34,618 bases of DNA from Lachnospiraceae bacterium (GTDB lineage: Bacteria; Bacillota; Clostridia; Lachnospirales; Lachnospiraceae), in NCBI GenBank assembly GCA_017453865.1, contig JAFTEC010000017.1:1-34618 (forward strand), written 5' to 3'. Below, in pieces: positions 1 through 8,055 of the stretch (within the stretch, counting starts at the first letter, position 1; every line of letters begins with the position of its first letter). The position numbers were made by a program, and so were the translations under genes. The notes beneath the pieces are model-generated. The model worked only from the letters and a program-made list of their open reading frames with translations. It was not told the DNA's origin and did no database searches.

Positions 1-1283
1 GACTCGTATTCCTCACCGTCATTAAAGAAATCCGAATTGTAGTTATAGTTAACGAGATAGGAGCTTGCGACCTTTTCCCTGTCCGGAAGGAACCTGTCAT
101 AACCGGTAACTCCGCTCTTATACACAAATAAAATGATAATGGATATTAGTGCTATCACCGCTATCTGCCAGGCCTTATTAAACGCCATCCTGACATTCAG
201 TGCAAAAACGGATTCCAGGATAAGTGAAACAATGAATGCCATAAGGATAATGGTTATTATCACAGGACCTGTTGTTCCTGAATTACTGTCCACATTGAAG
301 ATCGCATTGATAAAAAGGCCGGCATCCAGCGAAATGACGACTCCGGTCAGGAATTTAATGAAAACCTCCAGAGGCCTGTATATCACAGCCTTCCCGGCAG
401 CCTCCGACTTTCTCTTCTGATACACAATAAATGAAAGCACTATCGAAAGCACAAAGAGGACAAGGTTCATAAGAGTCCCACCTACCGTAAAGCCGGCGGA
501 CTTTACCACATAGCCATATGATCCGGTAAAACTGTATTCATTGATGGCAAAGATCATGGATCGTACTATCCCGCCGAGATAGTTAAAGGCAGGAAATGTA
601 TATATATTGTTTATAAGACCGTCGCTCTTTCCCTGGTCAAAGGTGGCATAGTAGGCAGCCCTGTACCCCAATACCGTAAGGCGTATGATTCCTTCTATCC
701 CAAAGAAGAAGATGTTCATAAGTACTGCCGTTACAACGGTTCCGGTAAGCAGGGACGCAAGAACGCTCATACCGTAGGTCGCGAGGAAAAGCACCGTCTG
801 TAATCCATACGAGATAAATACCTCCATAATAAGCCATCCCGGGGCACAGCCGTTTACCGCTGCTATAAGCAGGGACAGGATCACTCCCGAAAGTGAGGGC
901 ACAAGATATATCAGAAAGCTGTTTATTATAATATTAAAAAATCTTGTACTTCTCTTCTCCGGACGGCTCTCGTAAAAGTCCACAGTCTGTGTCTTATAAA
1001 GGTAGGCAAAGCCCTGTATTGCAAGAAGCACGGCTCCCGTGCAGCCAATGAACCAGCCGAAGCCCCTTAAGCCCATGAGACCGGAGATCACCGATGCTCC
1101 CCTGACCGGAAACGGCTGGTCGGAATAAATATTTACTCTTTCCCGCTGTAAAAGCATTACCGTTCCGAAAACGTCATACAGGAAATACATGATAATTGCC
1201 AGTGCTGCCAGAGGAAGCCGTCTCCAGAGCAGCGCCTTCTGTTCTCTTATAAACTTAACCAAGGATGAATTTGCGGATGTCAT
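1..1283 (-). CDS. ABC-2 type transporter permease, partial (runs off left edge)
   Basis: The frame is open from ATG at 1283 to the left edge (427 codons visible), so the C-terminus is missing. It starts with a basic patch, then a hydrophobic helix near residues 22-42. A motif FYESRPEKR at 103-111 resembles the D-x-Y-x-S-x-P-x-x-R loop of Gram-positive ABC-2 permeases of YtrC/YtrD type. Several more hydrophobic segments follow (about 120-145, 155-185, 245-270 and 295-365). A strong Shine-Dalgarno (GGAGGTG, 1291-1297 on the complement) sits 7 bases before the ATG. The start overlaps the end of the upstream ATPase gene by 29 bases, so the two are translationally coupled and are probably one exporter. 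The substrate cannot be told from sequence; in known ytr-type operons the role is envelope or antibiotic stress. I do not see the end of the protein. Confidence 0.85.
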   Translation of the reverse strand, partial: MTSANSSLVKFIREQKALLWRRLPLAALAIIMYFLYDVFGTVMLLQRERVNIYSDQPFPVRGASVISGLMGLRGFGWFIGCTGAVLLAIQGFAYLYKTQTVDFYESRPEKRSTRFFNIIINSFLIYLVPSLSGVILSLLIAAVNGCAPGWLIMEVFISYGLQTVLFLATYGMSVLASLLTGTVVTAVLMNIFFFGIEGIIRLTVLGYRAAYYATFDQGKSDGLINNIYTFPAFNYLGGIVRSMIFAINEYSFTGSYGYVVKSAGFTVGGTLMNLVLFVLSIVLSFIVYQKRKSEAAGKAVIYRPLEVFIKFLTGVVISLDAGLFINAIFNVDSNSGTTGPVIITIILMAFIVSLILESVFALNVRMAFNKAWQIAVIALISIIILFVYKSGVTGYDRFLPDREKVASSYLVNYNYNSDFFNDGEEYE

Positions 1284-2160
1284 ATCCTACCACCTCCGTT
1301 TCACTTATAAATATCTCTTCAAGAGAAAGCTTCAGGATCTCAAAAAATACAGGCTCCGCTCCTCTGAAATGAGCCTCGATCTCTTCCCTGCCGCCTCTTA
1401 TGGTGAAGGTATAAAGCCTTCCCCTCTGCTCGGAGAGGATAACGTTTAATCCGGCGAGCGCCTTCTCCCTGTCCTCGTCTGAATTGAATACCACCTGTAC
1501 CTTCTGGAGATTCAGCTTCATATCTTCAATATCCTCCGAAAGAAGCACACCTCCCTGATGCAGGAGCCCTATATGGTCGCAGATATCCTCAAGCTCACGG
1601 AGATTGTGGGATGCTATGACCGGAACTATCCCCTTATCCGACATATCGCTTGAAAAGATGCTCTTTATCCCCTGCCTCATAACTGGATCAAGTCCGTCAA
1701 ATGTCTCGTCGCAGAGGAGGTATTTGGCTCCGCTTGATACTGCGAGGATCACGGACAGCTGCTTTCTCATGCCCTTTGAAAATTCGGAGATCTTTCTGTT
1801 CTCCTTCAGATTGAAGCCCTTAAGGAGAGTATCGAACCTTTCCCTGTCAAACAGCGGATAAAGGGATGAGTAATAATCCCTCATACTCCCGGGTGTGGCG
1901 TTTGGGAAAAAGTACGCATCATCCGAAATAAAATAGATCTTTTCCTTTACCTCCGGGGCATCATAGACCGGCTCCCCATCCACAAGGATCTGCCCGCCGT
2001 CAGGTCTAAGGATCCCAGAAAGCATACGGAGCATAGTGGATTTTCCCGCGCCGTTGGTACCGATAAGCCCGAAGACTTCTCCCTCCTTTATCTTAAGGGA
2101 GGCATTGTTTACCGCCTTTGTTTCACCAAAGGATTTACTGATATTATCTATCGTAATCAT
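1255..2160 (-). CDS. ABC transporter ATP-binding protein (YtrB-like)
   Basis: This 301-residue protein is the cytoplasmic ATPase of the transporter. Walker A is GTNGAGKST (34-42), the signature is FSKGMRKQ (127-134, a variant of LSGGQ), Walker B is YLLCDE (147-152) followed by a D-loop GLDP, and the switch His is H185. The usual Q-loop glutamine is not evident; the equivalent stretch reads ISDDAYFF. About 100 C-terminal residues follow the nucleotide-binding domain, as in ABC-2 exporters with an accessory C-terminal domain. Its start overlaps the stop of the GntR gene (ATGA) and its end overlaps the permease start, so all three genes are one operon. The family and coupling are clear; the transported substrate is unknown. 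Confidence 0.93.
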   Translation of the reverse strand: MITIDNISKSFGETKAVNNASLKIKEGEVFGLIGTNGAGKSTMLRMLSGILRPDGGQILVDGEPVYDAPEVKEKIYFISDDAYFFPNATPGSMRDYYSSLYPLFDRERFDTLLKGFNLKENRKISEFSKGMRKQLSVILAVSSGAKYLLCDETFDGLDPVMRQGIKSIFSSDMSDKGIVPVIASHNLRELEDICDHIGLLHQGGVLLSEDIEDMKLNLQKVQVVFNSDEDREKALAGLNVILSEQRGRLYTFTIRGGREEIEAHFRGAEPVFFEILKLSLEEIFISETEVVGYDIRKFILG

Positions 2161-2570
2161 ATCTTTTCCTCTTCCGCTCCTTTCCCTCTTGAACTCGTAT
2201 CCGCCGGTTTCTCCTTAAGCCTGGAAAGGGCTCCCTTATAGATCTTCCCGGGATCGATCCCAAGATCCTCTCCCTCCCTGAAAATATCTGCCGCCCTGTC
2301 GATAAGCTCCTGTTCCTTCTTATCCTTAAGGGCCGCATTTCCGGAAACAAATACTCCCTTTCCTCTCACCGTATAAATCACGCCCTGCCGTTCGAGCTCG
2401 GCGTAGGCCTTCTGCACCGTATTGGGATTTGTGCCGTTCTCCATCGCAAGGCTCCTTACCGATGGGAGCTGCTCTCCCGGCTGCAGCACGTCTATCAGGA
2501 TCAGACGTTTCAGGTTTTCTGCGATCTGTTCATAGATCGGGCGGCTGTCCCGCCAGTCGATTAATGTCAT
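2157..2570 (-). CDS. GntR-family transcriptional regulator (YtrA subfamily)
   Basis: A 137-residue protein with an N-terminal GntR winged helix-turn-helix (about residues 10-76, including PIYEQIAENL and LPSVRSLA). Only a short, charged C-terminal tail of about 60 residues follows, with no large effector domain; this is the YtrA subfamily architecture. Such regulators repress their own ABC-transporter operon. I chose ATG 2570 because MTLIDWRDSRPIYEQ matches the family start. A longer frame opens at 2624 but has no Shine-Dalgarno. An AAGGAG lies 14 bases before 2570, a rather long spacing. The gene is first in the operon, directly behind a consensus promoter overlapped by a long palindrome, its likely operator. 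Confidence 0.9.
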   Translation of the reverse strand: MTLIDWRDSRPIYEQIAENLKRLILIDVLQPGEQLPSVRSLAMENGTNPNTVQKAYAELERQGVIYTVRGKGVFVSGNAALKDKKEQELIDRAADIFREGEDLGIDPGKIYKGALSRLKEKPADTSSRGKGAEEEKI

Positions 2571-2636
2571 AATAGTCGATGCCGCTCCTTTCTCTGTAAA
2601 TTCTTTTGATCCATAAATTAACATTTTTTGGCTTTG

Positions 2637-2665
2637 TATCTGTACTAGTACTACTAGTACAGATA
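2637..2665. promoter_or_regulatory. 29-bp perfect palindrome, probable GntR operator
   Basis: Bases 2637-2665 form a perfect inverted repeat with 14-base arms around a single central base at 2651; the core is TGTACTAGTACTACTAGTACA. It overlaps the -10 box (2663-2668) and covers the expected transcription start. That position suits a repressor site for the GntR protein encoded just downstream. The palindrome is seen directly; its use as operator is inferred. Confidence 0.75.
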
Positions 2666-2691
2666 GTATAGTAAAAAACCCTCCGTGTCAA
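2663..2691 (-). promoter_or_regulatory. Sigma-A promoter of the GntR/ABC operon
   Basis: On the minus strand there is TTGACA (2691-2686), a 17-base spacer and TACTAT (2668-2663). This is a consensus -35 and a near-consensus -10 at ideal spacing. It points at the GntR gene starting at 2570, leaving a leader of roughly 85 bases. Confidence 0.8.
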
Positions 2692-2744
2692 TATGTTTCC
2701 GGAAGGTTTATAATACTTATAGGAAACGGTGACGAAGGCTCTTC

Positions 2745-4133
2745 TCAAATCACCCCGAGTGATTTAAGGAAGAGCAGCGTGAGGAGTACAGGTGATACAA
2801 ATTTCACCATTAGCACATACAGGTTTTTCCGCCTGAAGCTTTCACCGTTCTTTGTCGCCTCTTTTATTATGAGCTCCGGCTTCACGAACCAGCCGATAAA
2901 TATACAGGTTCCTATTGCTGCTACCGGCATAAGCACGTTATTGCTTATATAATCCATAATATCAAGGATCTGTCCGGTGGAGCCTGTCGGAAGCGGGAAC
3001 TCAAAATATAGAATATTGTAGCCGAAGCACACGGCAAGCCCTATAAGCAGCGCTATGGCCCCCTCTATAACCGTTGCTTTCTTTCTGGGGATCCCGAATC
3101 TCTCCATTATGGATGATACCACAGCCTCCATAAGTGAAATGGAGCTTGTAAGTGCCGCAAGGAATACCATTACGAAGAACAGCCCTCCGATAAAGGCACC
3201 GGCCGCCCCCATTGACTGAAAGACCCTTGGCATGGATACAAAGAGAAGCGACGGTCCCGAAGAATCCATTCCCTCTTTTCCCATAAATACGTAGATCGGA
3301 AGTATGGTCATTATACCTGCAAGAAAGGCCACCGCCGTATCAAAAAACTCGATCTGCCTGACTCCGTTTATAAGATCATTGTCATCCCCGAGGTAAGAGC
3401 CGTAGGATATCATTATTCCCATAGCTACGCTTATGGAATAAAACAGCTGTCCCATGGCGTCTAAGAGCACCTTCAGAAAGCCTGTCAGTGTAAGTCCGCT
3501 GAGATCCGGTACGAGATAGATCCAAAGGCCCTGCAGTCCGGTACGGAGGCCGCTCCCGTCATCATGCTTTAATGTGACCGCGAATGCGGCGATCAGAACC
3601 ACGATTATGATAAGTACGGGCATCATGATCTTTGACAGCCGCTCTATACCGTTATTTATGCCCCTGTATATCACAAAGGATGTGAGGAGCACGAACACAG
3701 CCATAAATATGACCGGCTGTGAAACACCTGAAATAAAATCACCGAAATATCCTTCCTCCACGGCATCTATGGATCTCCCCGTAAGATATACCGTGCAGTA
3801 CTTAAGGACCCAGCCGCCTATCGCGCAGTAATACGGCAGTATCATAAAAGGCACGAGCACCTCAAAGGTGCCTATCCACTTCCATTTCTTATTCAGGAAG
3901 CCATATGCACTTAATGGGCTTCGTCTGGTGTAGCGCCCTATGGCTATCTCCGTAACCAGCAGCGTAAAGCCGAAGGTCAGGACCAGCACAAGGTAGACCA
4001 GAAGAAAGAGTCCCCCTCCGTTCTTTGCGGCGAGATAGGGGAAACGCCAGAGATTTCCAAGTCCTACCGCACTTCCCGCGGCGGACAGAACGAAACCTAT
4101 CGAACCTGAAAATGAGCTTCTTTTTTTCTCCAT
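2745..4133 (-). CDS. Sodium-dependent transporter, NSS/SNF family
   Basis: A 462-residue integral membrane protein of the neurotransmitter:sodium symporter (LeuT fold) family, expected to import an amino acid or related solute with Na+. TM1 carries the family hallmark AAGSAVGLGNLWRFPYL (residues 18-34), the unwound helix that binds sodium and substrate, followed by KNGGGLF. TM6 carries a serine/glycine-rich unwound segment (SISVAMGIMISYGSY). The hydrophobic pattern suggests 11-12 helices, and the length is typical of bacterial members. An upstream in-frame ATG exists at 4172, but ATG 4133 has a Shine-Dalgarno (GGAGAG, 8 bases upstream) and places the short basic N-terminus directly before TM1. 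It is transcribed divergently from rsmF. The substrate is not predictable here. Confidence 0.92.
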   Translation of the reverse strand: MEKKRSSFSGSIGFVLSAAGSAVGLGNLWRFPYLAAKNGGGLFLLVYLVLVLTFGFTLLVTEIAIGRYTRRSPLSAYGFLNKKWKWIGTFEVLVPFMILPYYCAIGGWVLKYCTVYLTGRSIDAVEEGYFGDFISGVSQPVIFMAVFVLLTSFVIYRGINNGIERLSKIMMPVLIIIVVLIAAFAVTLKHDDGSGLRTGLQGLWIYLVPDLSGLTLTGFLKVLLDAMGQLFYSISVAMGIMISYGSYLGDDNDLINGVRQIEFFDTAVAFLAGIMTILPIYVFMGKEGMDSSGPSLLFVSMPRVFQSMGAAGAFIGGLFFVMVFLAALTSSISLMEAVVSSIMERFGIPRKKATVIEGAIALLIGLAVCFGYNILYFEFPLPTGSTGQILDIMDYISNNVLMPVAAIGTCIFIGWFVKPELIIKEATKNGESFRRKNLYVLMVKFVSPVLLTLLFLKSLGVI

Positions 4134-4192
4134 AATAAATACTCTCCAAATTACGGCTTCGAAGTGTATCACTTATAACCGTTAATCTAACC

Positions 4193-4222
4193 ATTATAAG
4201 ATATTTATGATAAAATATACAA
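4193..4222 (-). promoter_or_regulatory. Promoter of the NSS transporter gene
   Basis: The minus strand reads TTGTAT (4222-4217), 18 bases, TATAAT (4198-4193). The -10 is a perfect match. It lies back to back with the rsmF promoter, so RNA polymerase binding in the two directions probably competes. Confidence 0.6.
4208..4216 (+). promoter_or_regulatory. Extended -10 of the rsmF promoter
   Basis: The sequence TGATAAAAT is an extended -10 (TG-n-TAAAAT). No good -35 is seen 17 bases upstream, as is common for extended -10 promoters. Transcription would start at about 4222-4224, at the rsmF ATG itself, suggesting a leaderless message. Confidence 0.45.
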
Positions 4223-5689
4223 ATGTTAGTTAATGAGTTGCCGGACAAATTTACGGAGCGGATGAAGGAGGAGCTTGACCCGAATGAGTTCCGGGACTTT
4301 CTCTCCTCCTATGAGTGCGGAAGTCATAAGGCACTAAGGATAAACAGTCTTAAAAGCACTGCAGCTTCCCCTGATCTTAAGGATCTCTTCTCCCTTAAAA
4401 GGGTGGAATGGTGCGAAAACGGGTATTACTATGATGAAGCTGCCCTGCCGGTAAAGCATCCCCTCCATGAAGCCGGTGCCTATTATATACAGGAAGCAAG
4501 CGCCATGGCTCCTGTATGCTGGCTTGATGTAAAGCCGGGAATGCGGGTCCTTGATCTCTGCGCGGCTCCCGGCGGAAAGAGCACGGAGATCGCAGAGCTT
4601 ATGGAAAATACAGGGCTTCTTGTCGCAAATGAACCCGTCCTCTCCCGCGGAAGGACCCTGTCTCTTAATATTGAGAGAATGGGGATCTCAAATACTCTTT
4701 TAACGAGCGAGTCTCCGGAAAGGCTTTCCGGGATTTTTCCGGGCTATTTTGACAGGATACTGGTTGACGCACCCTGCTCCGGCGAAGGGATGTTCAGAAA
4801 GAATCCTCTTGCGGTAAACGAGTGGAGCATTGAAAACACCGTGCTCTGCGCTTCCCGCCAGGATATGATACTTCGGGAAGCCGCAAAAATGCTTGTTCCC
4901 GGCGGCATCCTCGTATATTCGACCTGCACCTTTAACAGAGGAGAAAACGAGGGCACGGTAGAGCGCTTTCTTAATGATGAAGAGGATCTAAGCCTTCTTG
5001 ATCCGGGGCTGCTTCATCCTCTTCCCGGGGGTTTTAAGAGAACCGGAATACTTACCGGGGAGGGGCGCCTTAATTACGGTGTACGCCTCTATCCCCACAG
5101 GATCAGGGGGGAGGGGCATTTCTTCGCTGTTATTAAAAGGAAGGGCGGGCTAATTCCGAATCGCGGAGAAAAGCACTCCGGAGTAAGACCTTCCTTAAGC
5201 GGGAGTCTCGTAAAGGCTCCGGACAGCGTGCGGAAGCTTTTTACCGGGTTTTGGGAAAGCGTAAAAAACACAGGGGAGCCCGGAACGGAAAGCAGATCGG
5301 ATTTTACAAGGCTTCTAAGCTCCGGTATCCTCCATGTCTTCGGAGAGCAGCTTTATTTATCCAATGCATTTTTCCCCGGTATCAAGGGCTTAAAGGTACT
5401 GAGACCCGGACTGCACCTCGGGACGTTAAAGCGCGGCCGCTTCGTGCCTTCCCACGCTCTCGCGTTATTCCTTGACCCCGGAGCTGTAGGGAGAAGGGCA
5501 GAGCTTTCGGATAAGGATACGGCACTTAAGTACCTTAGAGGTGAGTCCCTGTCTCAGGAGTACCTTGACCCGAAGGACAGCAAGGGGTGGTGCCTTGTAT
5601 GCTATATGGGTATGAACCTCGGCTGGGGAAGCTATGACGGCCGTATGATAAAGAACCACTATCCAAAGGGGCTGAGATTACCACCCTGA
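4223..5689 (+). CDS. rsmF: 16S rRNA m5C methyltransferase, RsmF/NSUN family
   Basis: A 488-residue SAM-dependent RNA cytosine-C5 methyltransferase. The SAM-binding motif is DLCAAPGGKST (111-121). Motif IV is DAPCSGEGM (182-190) with Cys185, and motif VI is STCTF (233-237) with the nucleophile Cys235. An N-terminal RsmF domain (1-95) precedes the catalytic core, and about 180 C-terminal residues match the ferredoxin-like and PUA-like extension of long Gram-positive RsmF proteins. The usual target is a cytosine in 16S rRNA; the exact position is inferred from the family. The start at 4223 has no Shine-Dalgarno and lies where transcription should begin, so it may be leaderless. A Met at codon 14 is an alternative but would cut a conserved N-terminal segment. 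Confidence 0.92.
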   Translation: MLVNELPDKFTERMKEELDPNEFRDFLSSYECGSHKALRINSLKSTAASPDLKDLFSLKRVEWCENGYYYDEAALPVKHPLHEAGAYYIQEASAMAPVCWLDVKPGMRVLDLCAAPGGKSTEIAELMENTGLLVANEPVLSRGRTLSLNIERMGISNTLLTSESPERLSGIFPGYFDRILVDAPCSGEGMFRKNPLAVNEWSIENTVLCASRQDMILREAAKMLVPGGILVYSTCTFNRGENEGTVERFLNDEEDLSLLDPGLLHPLPGGFKRTGILTGEGRLNYGVRLYPHRIRGEGHFFAVIKRKGGLIPNRGEKHSGVRPSLSGSLVKAPDSVRKLFTGFWESVKNTGEPGTESRSDFTRLLSSGILHVFGEQLYLSNAFFPGIKGLKVLRPGLHLGTLKRGRFVPSHALALFLDPGAVGRRAELSDKDTALKYLRGESLSQEYLDPKDSKGWCLVCYMGMNLGWGSYDGRMIKNHYPKGLRLPP

Positions 5690-5720
5690 GCGAATGAACT
5701 TTTACGGAGCTACATCAAAT

Positions 5721-5726
5721 TATAAT
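5721..5726 (+). promoter_or_regulatory. Candidate -10 of the gene at 5753
   Basis: A TATAAT lies 27 bases before the ATG at 5753. The -35 region (about 5698-5703) is poor, so this is only a candidate. The Shine-Dalgarno region is AAAGGAAGGAAAC, just before the ATG. Confidence 0.3.
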
Positions 5727-5752
5727 AAAAAAAGAAAGGAAGGAAACAAAGC

Positions 5753-6196
5753 ATGAGCGAAGAAGTAGCAAAGTCTGTAAACGACAAGGAGGCAACAGAA
5801 CTCTTAAAGGAGCTTCTGGAGTTTGAAAAAAAGGAGGCAAGGTATCAGAAGGCGACATCCATATTTATCTTCCTGCTGGTTGTGATAATGGGTATCGTAT
5901 CCTTTATGATAGTCCCCGTTGCGGTAACGACCCTTACCACTGCCAATGAGACCATAGTCATGGCACAGGATGCGCTGTCAAAGATCAATCAGGAAATGGA
6001 CAGCATCAATACGATGACAAGCAGCATCACCGCCACCAGTAACAATATGAACAGCATGGTCATAGATAATTCAGAGGAGCTTACCCGTGCAGTAAAGAGT
6101 ATCTCTGATATAGACTTTGAGGGACTTAATAAGGCGATCCGGGATCTTCAGGCCGCAGTAGGTCCTCTGGCAAAGCTGTCGGACATTTTTAACTAA
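5753..6196 (+). CDS. Small single-pass membrane protein with helical domain, unknown function
   Basis: A 147-residue protein I cannot assign to a named family. Residues 1-33 are charged and helical (ELLKELLEFEKKEAR). Residues 36-60 form one strongly hydrophobic helix. Residues 62-147 are rich in Ser, Thr, Asn and Met, with heptad-like spacing suggesting a coiled coil (DALSKINQEMDSINTMTSSI). The layout resembles a minimal membrane-anchored coiled-coil or chemoreceptor-like stalk, but no signalling hairpin is present. It has a good purine-rich ribosome site and a TATAAT upstream. Its last 8 bases overlap the end of the convergent epimerase gene. The gene is very probably real; its role is unknown. 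Confidence 0.8.
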   Translation: MSEEVAKSVNDKEATELLKELLEFEKKEARYQKATSIFIFLLVVIMGIVSFMIVPVAVTTLTTANETIVMAQDALSKINQEMDSINTMTSSITATSNNMNSMVIDNSEELTRAVKSISDIDFEGLNKAIRDLQAAVGPLAKLSDIFN

Positions 6197-7118
6197 ACGG
6201 AAGCTCCGGTTTCCAGCCTGTATCCCTCTTTAGCTTTTCAATGGAGGGCCGTAGGGAAAGAGAAGGACTTGAAGGGTCGGCTTCGGCGTAGTCAATGGCT
6301 GCGTCCGCTCTGACCCTTTTTCTTATGATCTCGGTAAACTCACGTAAGGGGCGGTAGTCACCGCTGGCAAGATTATAGATCTCATTTTCTTTTCCGTTTT
6401 CGGCAACAGACATAAGTGCATTGGCGGCATCCCTTACATCAAGGTAATCCCAGTACTGTTCGCAGGATGAAAGATGGGGAAGCTCTCCCCTTTCAAGAGT
6501 GCTTCTGAGATAAGAGAGCATGGTATGCGGGTGCTCACATTCGCCGTAAAGACTGAAGATCCTAACCCAGTTCCAGCCGATATCAAGATGCCGGGCAAGA
6601 TCCCGGCTTATGTACATTGCGGCGGTCTTTGCGGCACCGTAGGCATTTACAGGCTCCGGCAGGGCTTCTTCGGTAACGGGCGATATTGTTCCGTCCTGAA
6701 GCCGGATCCCGCCTGCCTTAAGGCCGTATTCGGCCTGGGAGCCGGTTATCACTATTTTTACGGCTCCGATCCTTGAAGCGGTGACAACAGTATCGGTCGT
6801 AATATTGATATTGGCGTACTGTTCGTCAAAATTATCCCTTTCCCCCGACCAGGCAAGATGAAAAAAAAGACAGCCTGACATATCGATATGCTTTTTCCCA
6901 AGCCAGTGGCTTAAGATCCTGATATCCTTCATGTCGAGACTTAAAAGGATCAGCTCCCCTTTAGTCCCATTGCTGTCTTCCGATAATGCTTCAAGTCTTT
7001 TATTATGCGAAGAGCCCGGTCTTACCGGACACACAACTCTGAATCCCCTTGAAAGCAGGGATTTTACGAGACTGTATCCGGCAAAACCGGCTCCTCCTGT
7101 AACGATCGCTTTTTTCAT
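6189..7118 (-). CDS. NAD-dependent epimerase/dehydratase (extended SDR)
   Basis: A 309-residue extended short-chain dehydrogenase. The Rossmann glycine motif is GGAGFAG (8-14). The catalytic residues are Ser127 (in ITGSQAEYG) and Y160-x3-K164 (YGAAK). It should act on a nucleotide-sugar or a related sugar substrate in the cytoplasm, but the substrate cannot be read from sequence. The protein stops right after the conserved W-x-P motif (GWKPELPFS), so it lacks the 10-20 residue helix many relatives have there. It begins only 9 bases after the DUF6033-like gene, without a visible Shine-Dalgarno, so it is probably translated by coupling and shares that gene's sigma-28 promoter. That would suit a role in cell-surface or flagellin sugar synthesis, which is speculation. 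Confidence 0.87.
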   Translation of the reverse strand: MKKAIVTGGAGFAGYSLVKSLLSRGFRVVCPVRPGSSHNKRLEALSEDSNGTKGELILLSLDMKDIRILSHWLGKKHIDMSGCLFFHLAWSGERDNFDEQYANINITTDTVVTASRIGAVKIVITGSQAEYGLKAGGIRLQDGTISPVTEEALPEPVNAYGAAKTAAMYISRDLARHLDIGWNWVRIFSLYGECEHPHTMLSYLRSTLERGELPHLSSCEQYWDYLDVRDAANALMSVAENGKENEIYNLASGDYRPLREFTEIIRKRVRADAAIDYAEADPSSPSLSLRPSIEKLKRDTGWKPELPFS

Positions 7119-7127
7119 TTAGATAAT

Positions 7128-7922
7128 TCAGGCAGTGAAATCAACCTTTGATCCGACCATCATCATTTGTTCGCTCTGAACACTGTTCCAGTCGAAATTG
7201 ACTATTTTATCAAGGAGCTCCTCTGCAGAATCAGCCTTTATACTGGCTTTCTTAATCTGATCACGTCCGAAGCCCTTATAGTCATTTTCAACGTCTCTTT
7301 CCCTTAGCCTCTTTTCTCTTCTCTTCTCTTCCTTTTCGGCTTCTTCAGCCCTCTTTTCCCTTCTTTCGGCTATGCGCTCAGCCTGCTCCTTTGAAGACTG
7401 CTCGAGCTTTGCGAAGAAGCTTAAGGTTCCGTCCTTATTTACGGAGAATCCGATATTCTTTACCTCTCCGTCCTTACCTGACTCCTTAAGCTGCTCCTTT
7501 ATACCGTCAAGCTGCTTCGTTCCGTCCTCGATGATGCCCATATACTTTTCCTTGGTCTCGGCATCACGGGCCATCTCCTCTAAGAGCTCCGGCTCGATCA
7601 AAACGCTGTATTCCTTTGTTCCGCGGGAGAGATACTCCTCAGCCTCCTCGTCGGAGGAATAATTCGCAACGAAGAAGTCCGTATTCTTCCCATACTTTTC
7701 CTTTAATTCTTCAAGTATCTTCTTTGCGCCGTCAGAAAGCTCGACACCGTTCTGGATACCGTTTACGTTATCGTTTCTTTTATTTTTAATATACTCCGCC
7801 CCGTTTTCATTTTCCCTGTTGACCTTATCAGCCTCCGGAGGCCTGTTTCCTCCGAATTTCCTGATATTTTCTCCTACCATCCCCGTGTTCTGGTAGAAAT
7901 TAAAGCCGCTTACATTGTTCAT
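7128..7922 (-). CDS. Lys/Glu-rich protein of DUF6033 type, probable sigma-28 regulon member
   Basis: A 264-residue soluble protein of unknown function. It resembles Lachnospiraceae proteins I recall as DUF6033, but that is from memory and untested. The N-terminus begins MNNVSGFNFYQ. A middle region (about 60-170) looks folded. Residues about 175-225 form a very charged helix (repeats of ERREKRAEEAEKEEKRREKR). The C-terminus ends with a conserved-looking segment (AEELLDKIVNFDWNSVQSEQMMMVGSKVDFTA). I chose ATG 7922 because a perfect AAAGGAGG lies 8 bases upstream; the ATG at 7943 would lie within the ribosome-binding region. No signal peptide or membrane helix is seen. The promoter upstream is sigma-28 type, linking the gene to motility. 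Confidence 0.8.
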   Translation of the reverse strand: MNNVSGFNFYQNTGMVGENIRKFGGNRPPEADKVNRENENGAEYIKNKRNDNVNGIQNGVELSDGAKKILEELKEKYGKNTDFFVANYSSDEEAEEYLSRGTKEYSVLIEPELLEEMARDAETKEKYMGIIEDGTKQLDGIKEQLKESGKDGEVKNIGFSVNKDGTLSFFAKLEQSSKEQAERIAERREKRAEEAEKEEKRREKRLRERDVENDYKGFGRDQIKKASIKADSAEELLDKIVNFDWNSVQSEQMMMVGSKVDFTA

Positions 7923-7985
7923 TCCCTGAACCTCCTTTTCCACTATTCCCTGTGCTGACTGAAAAACTACCTGCTATCATTTACT

Positions 7986-8012
7986 ATATCGGCATACCAA
8001 CTCATTAGTTTA
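7986..8012 (-). promoter_or_regulatory. Sigma-28 (SigD/FliA) type promoter
   Basis: On the minus strand the sequence reads TAAA (8012-8009), exactly 15 bases, then GCCGATAT (7993-7986). This equals the SigD consensus of Bacillus and relatives. It lies 64 bases before the ATG at 7922. No comparable sigma-A promoter is seen in the same gap. Confidence 0.75.
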
Positions 8013-8055
8013 GGAGCGCATTGTATTTTTTTTCATACATTTTTCACCGTCAACG

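Noticed and set aside
2530..2748. A 72-codon minus-strand frame overlapping the GntR start and promoter.
   Set aside because: It crosses the promoter and operator and reads out of frame into the GntR gene; its sequence is not protein-like.
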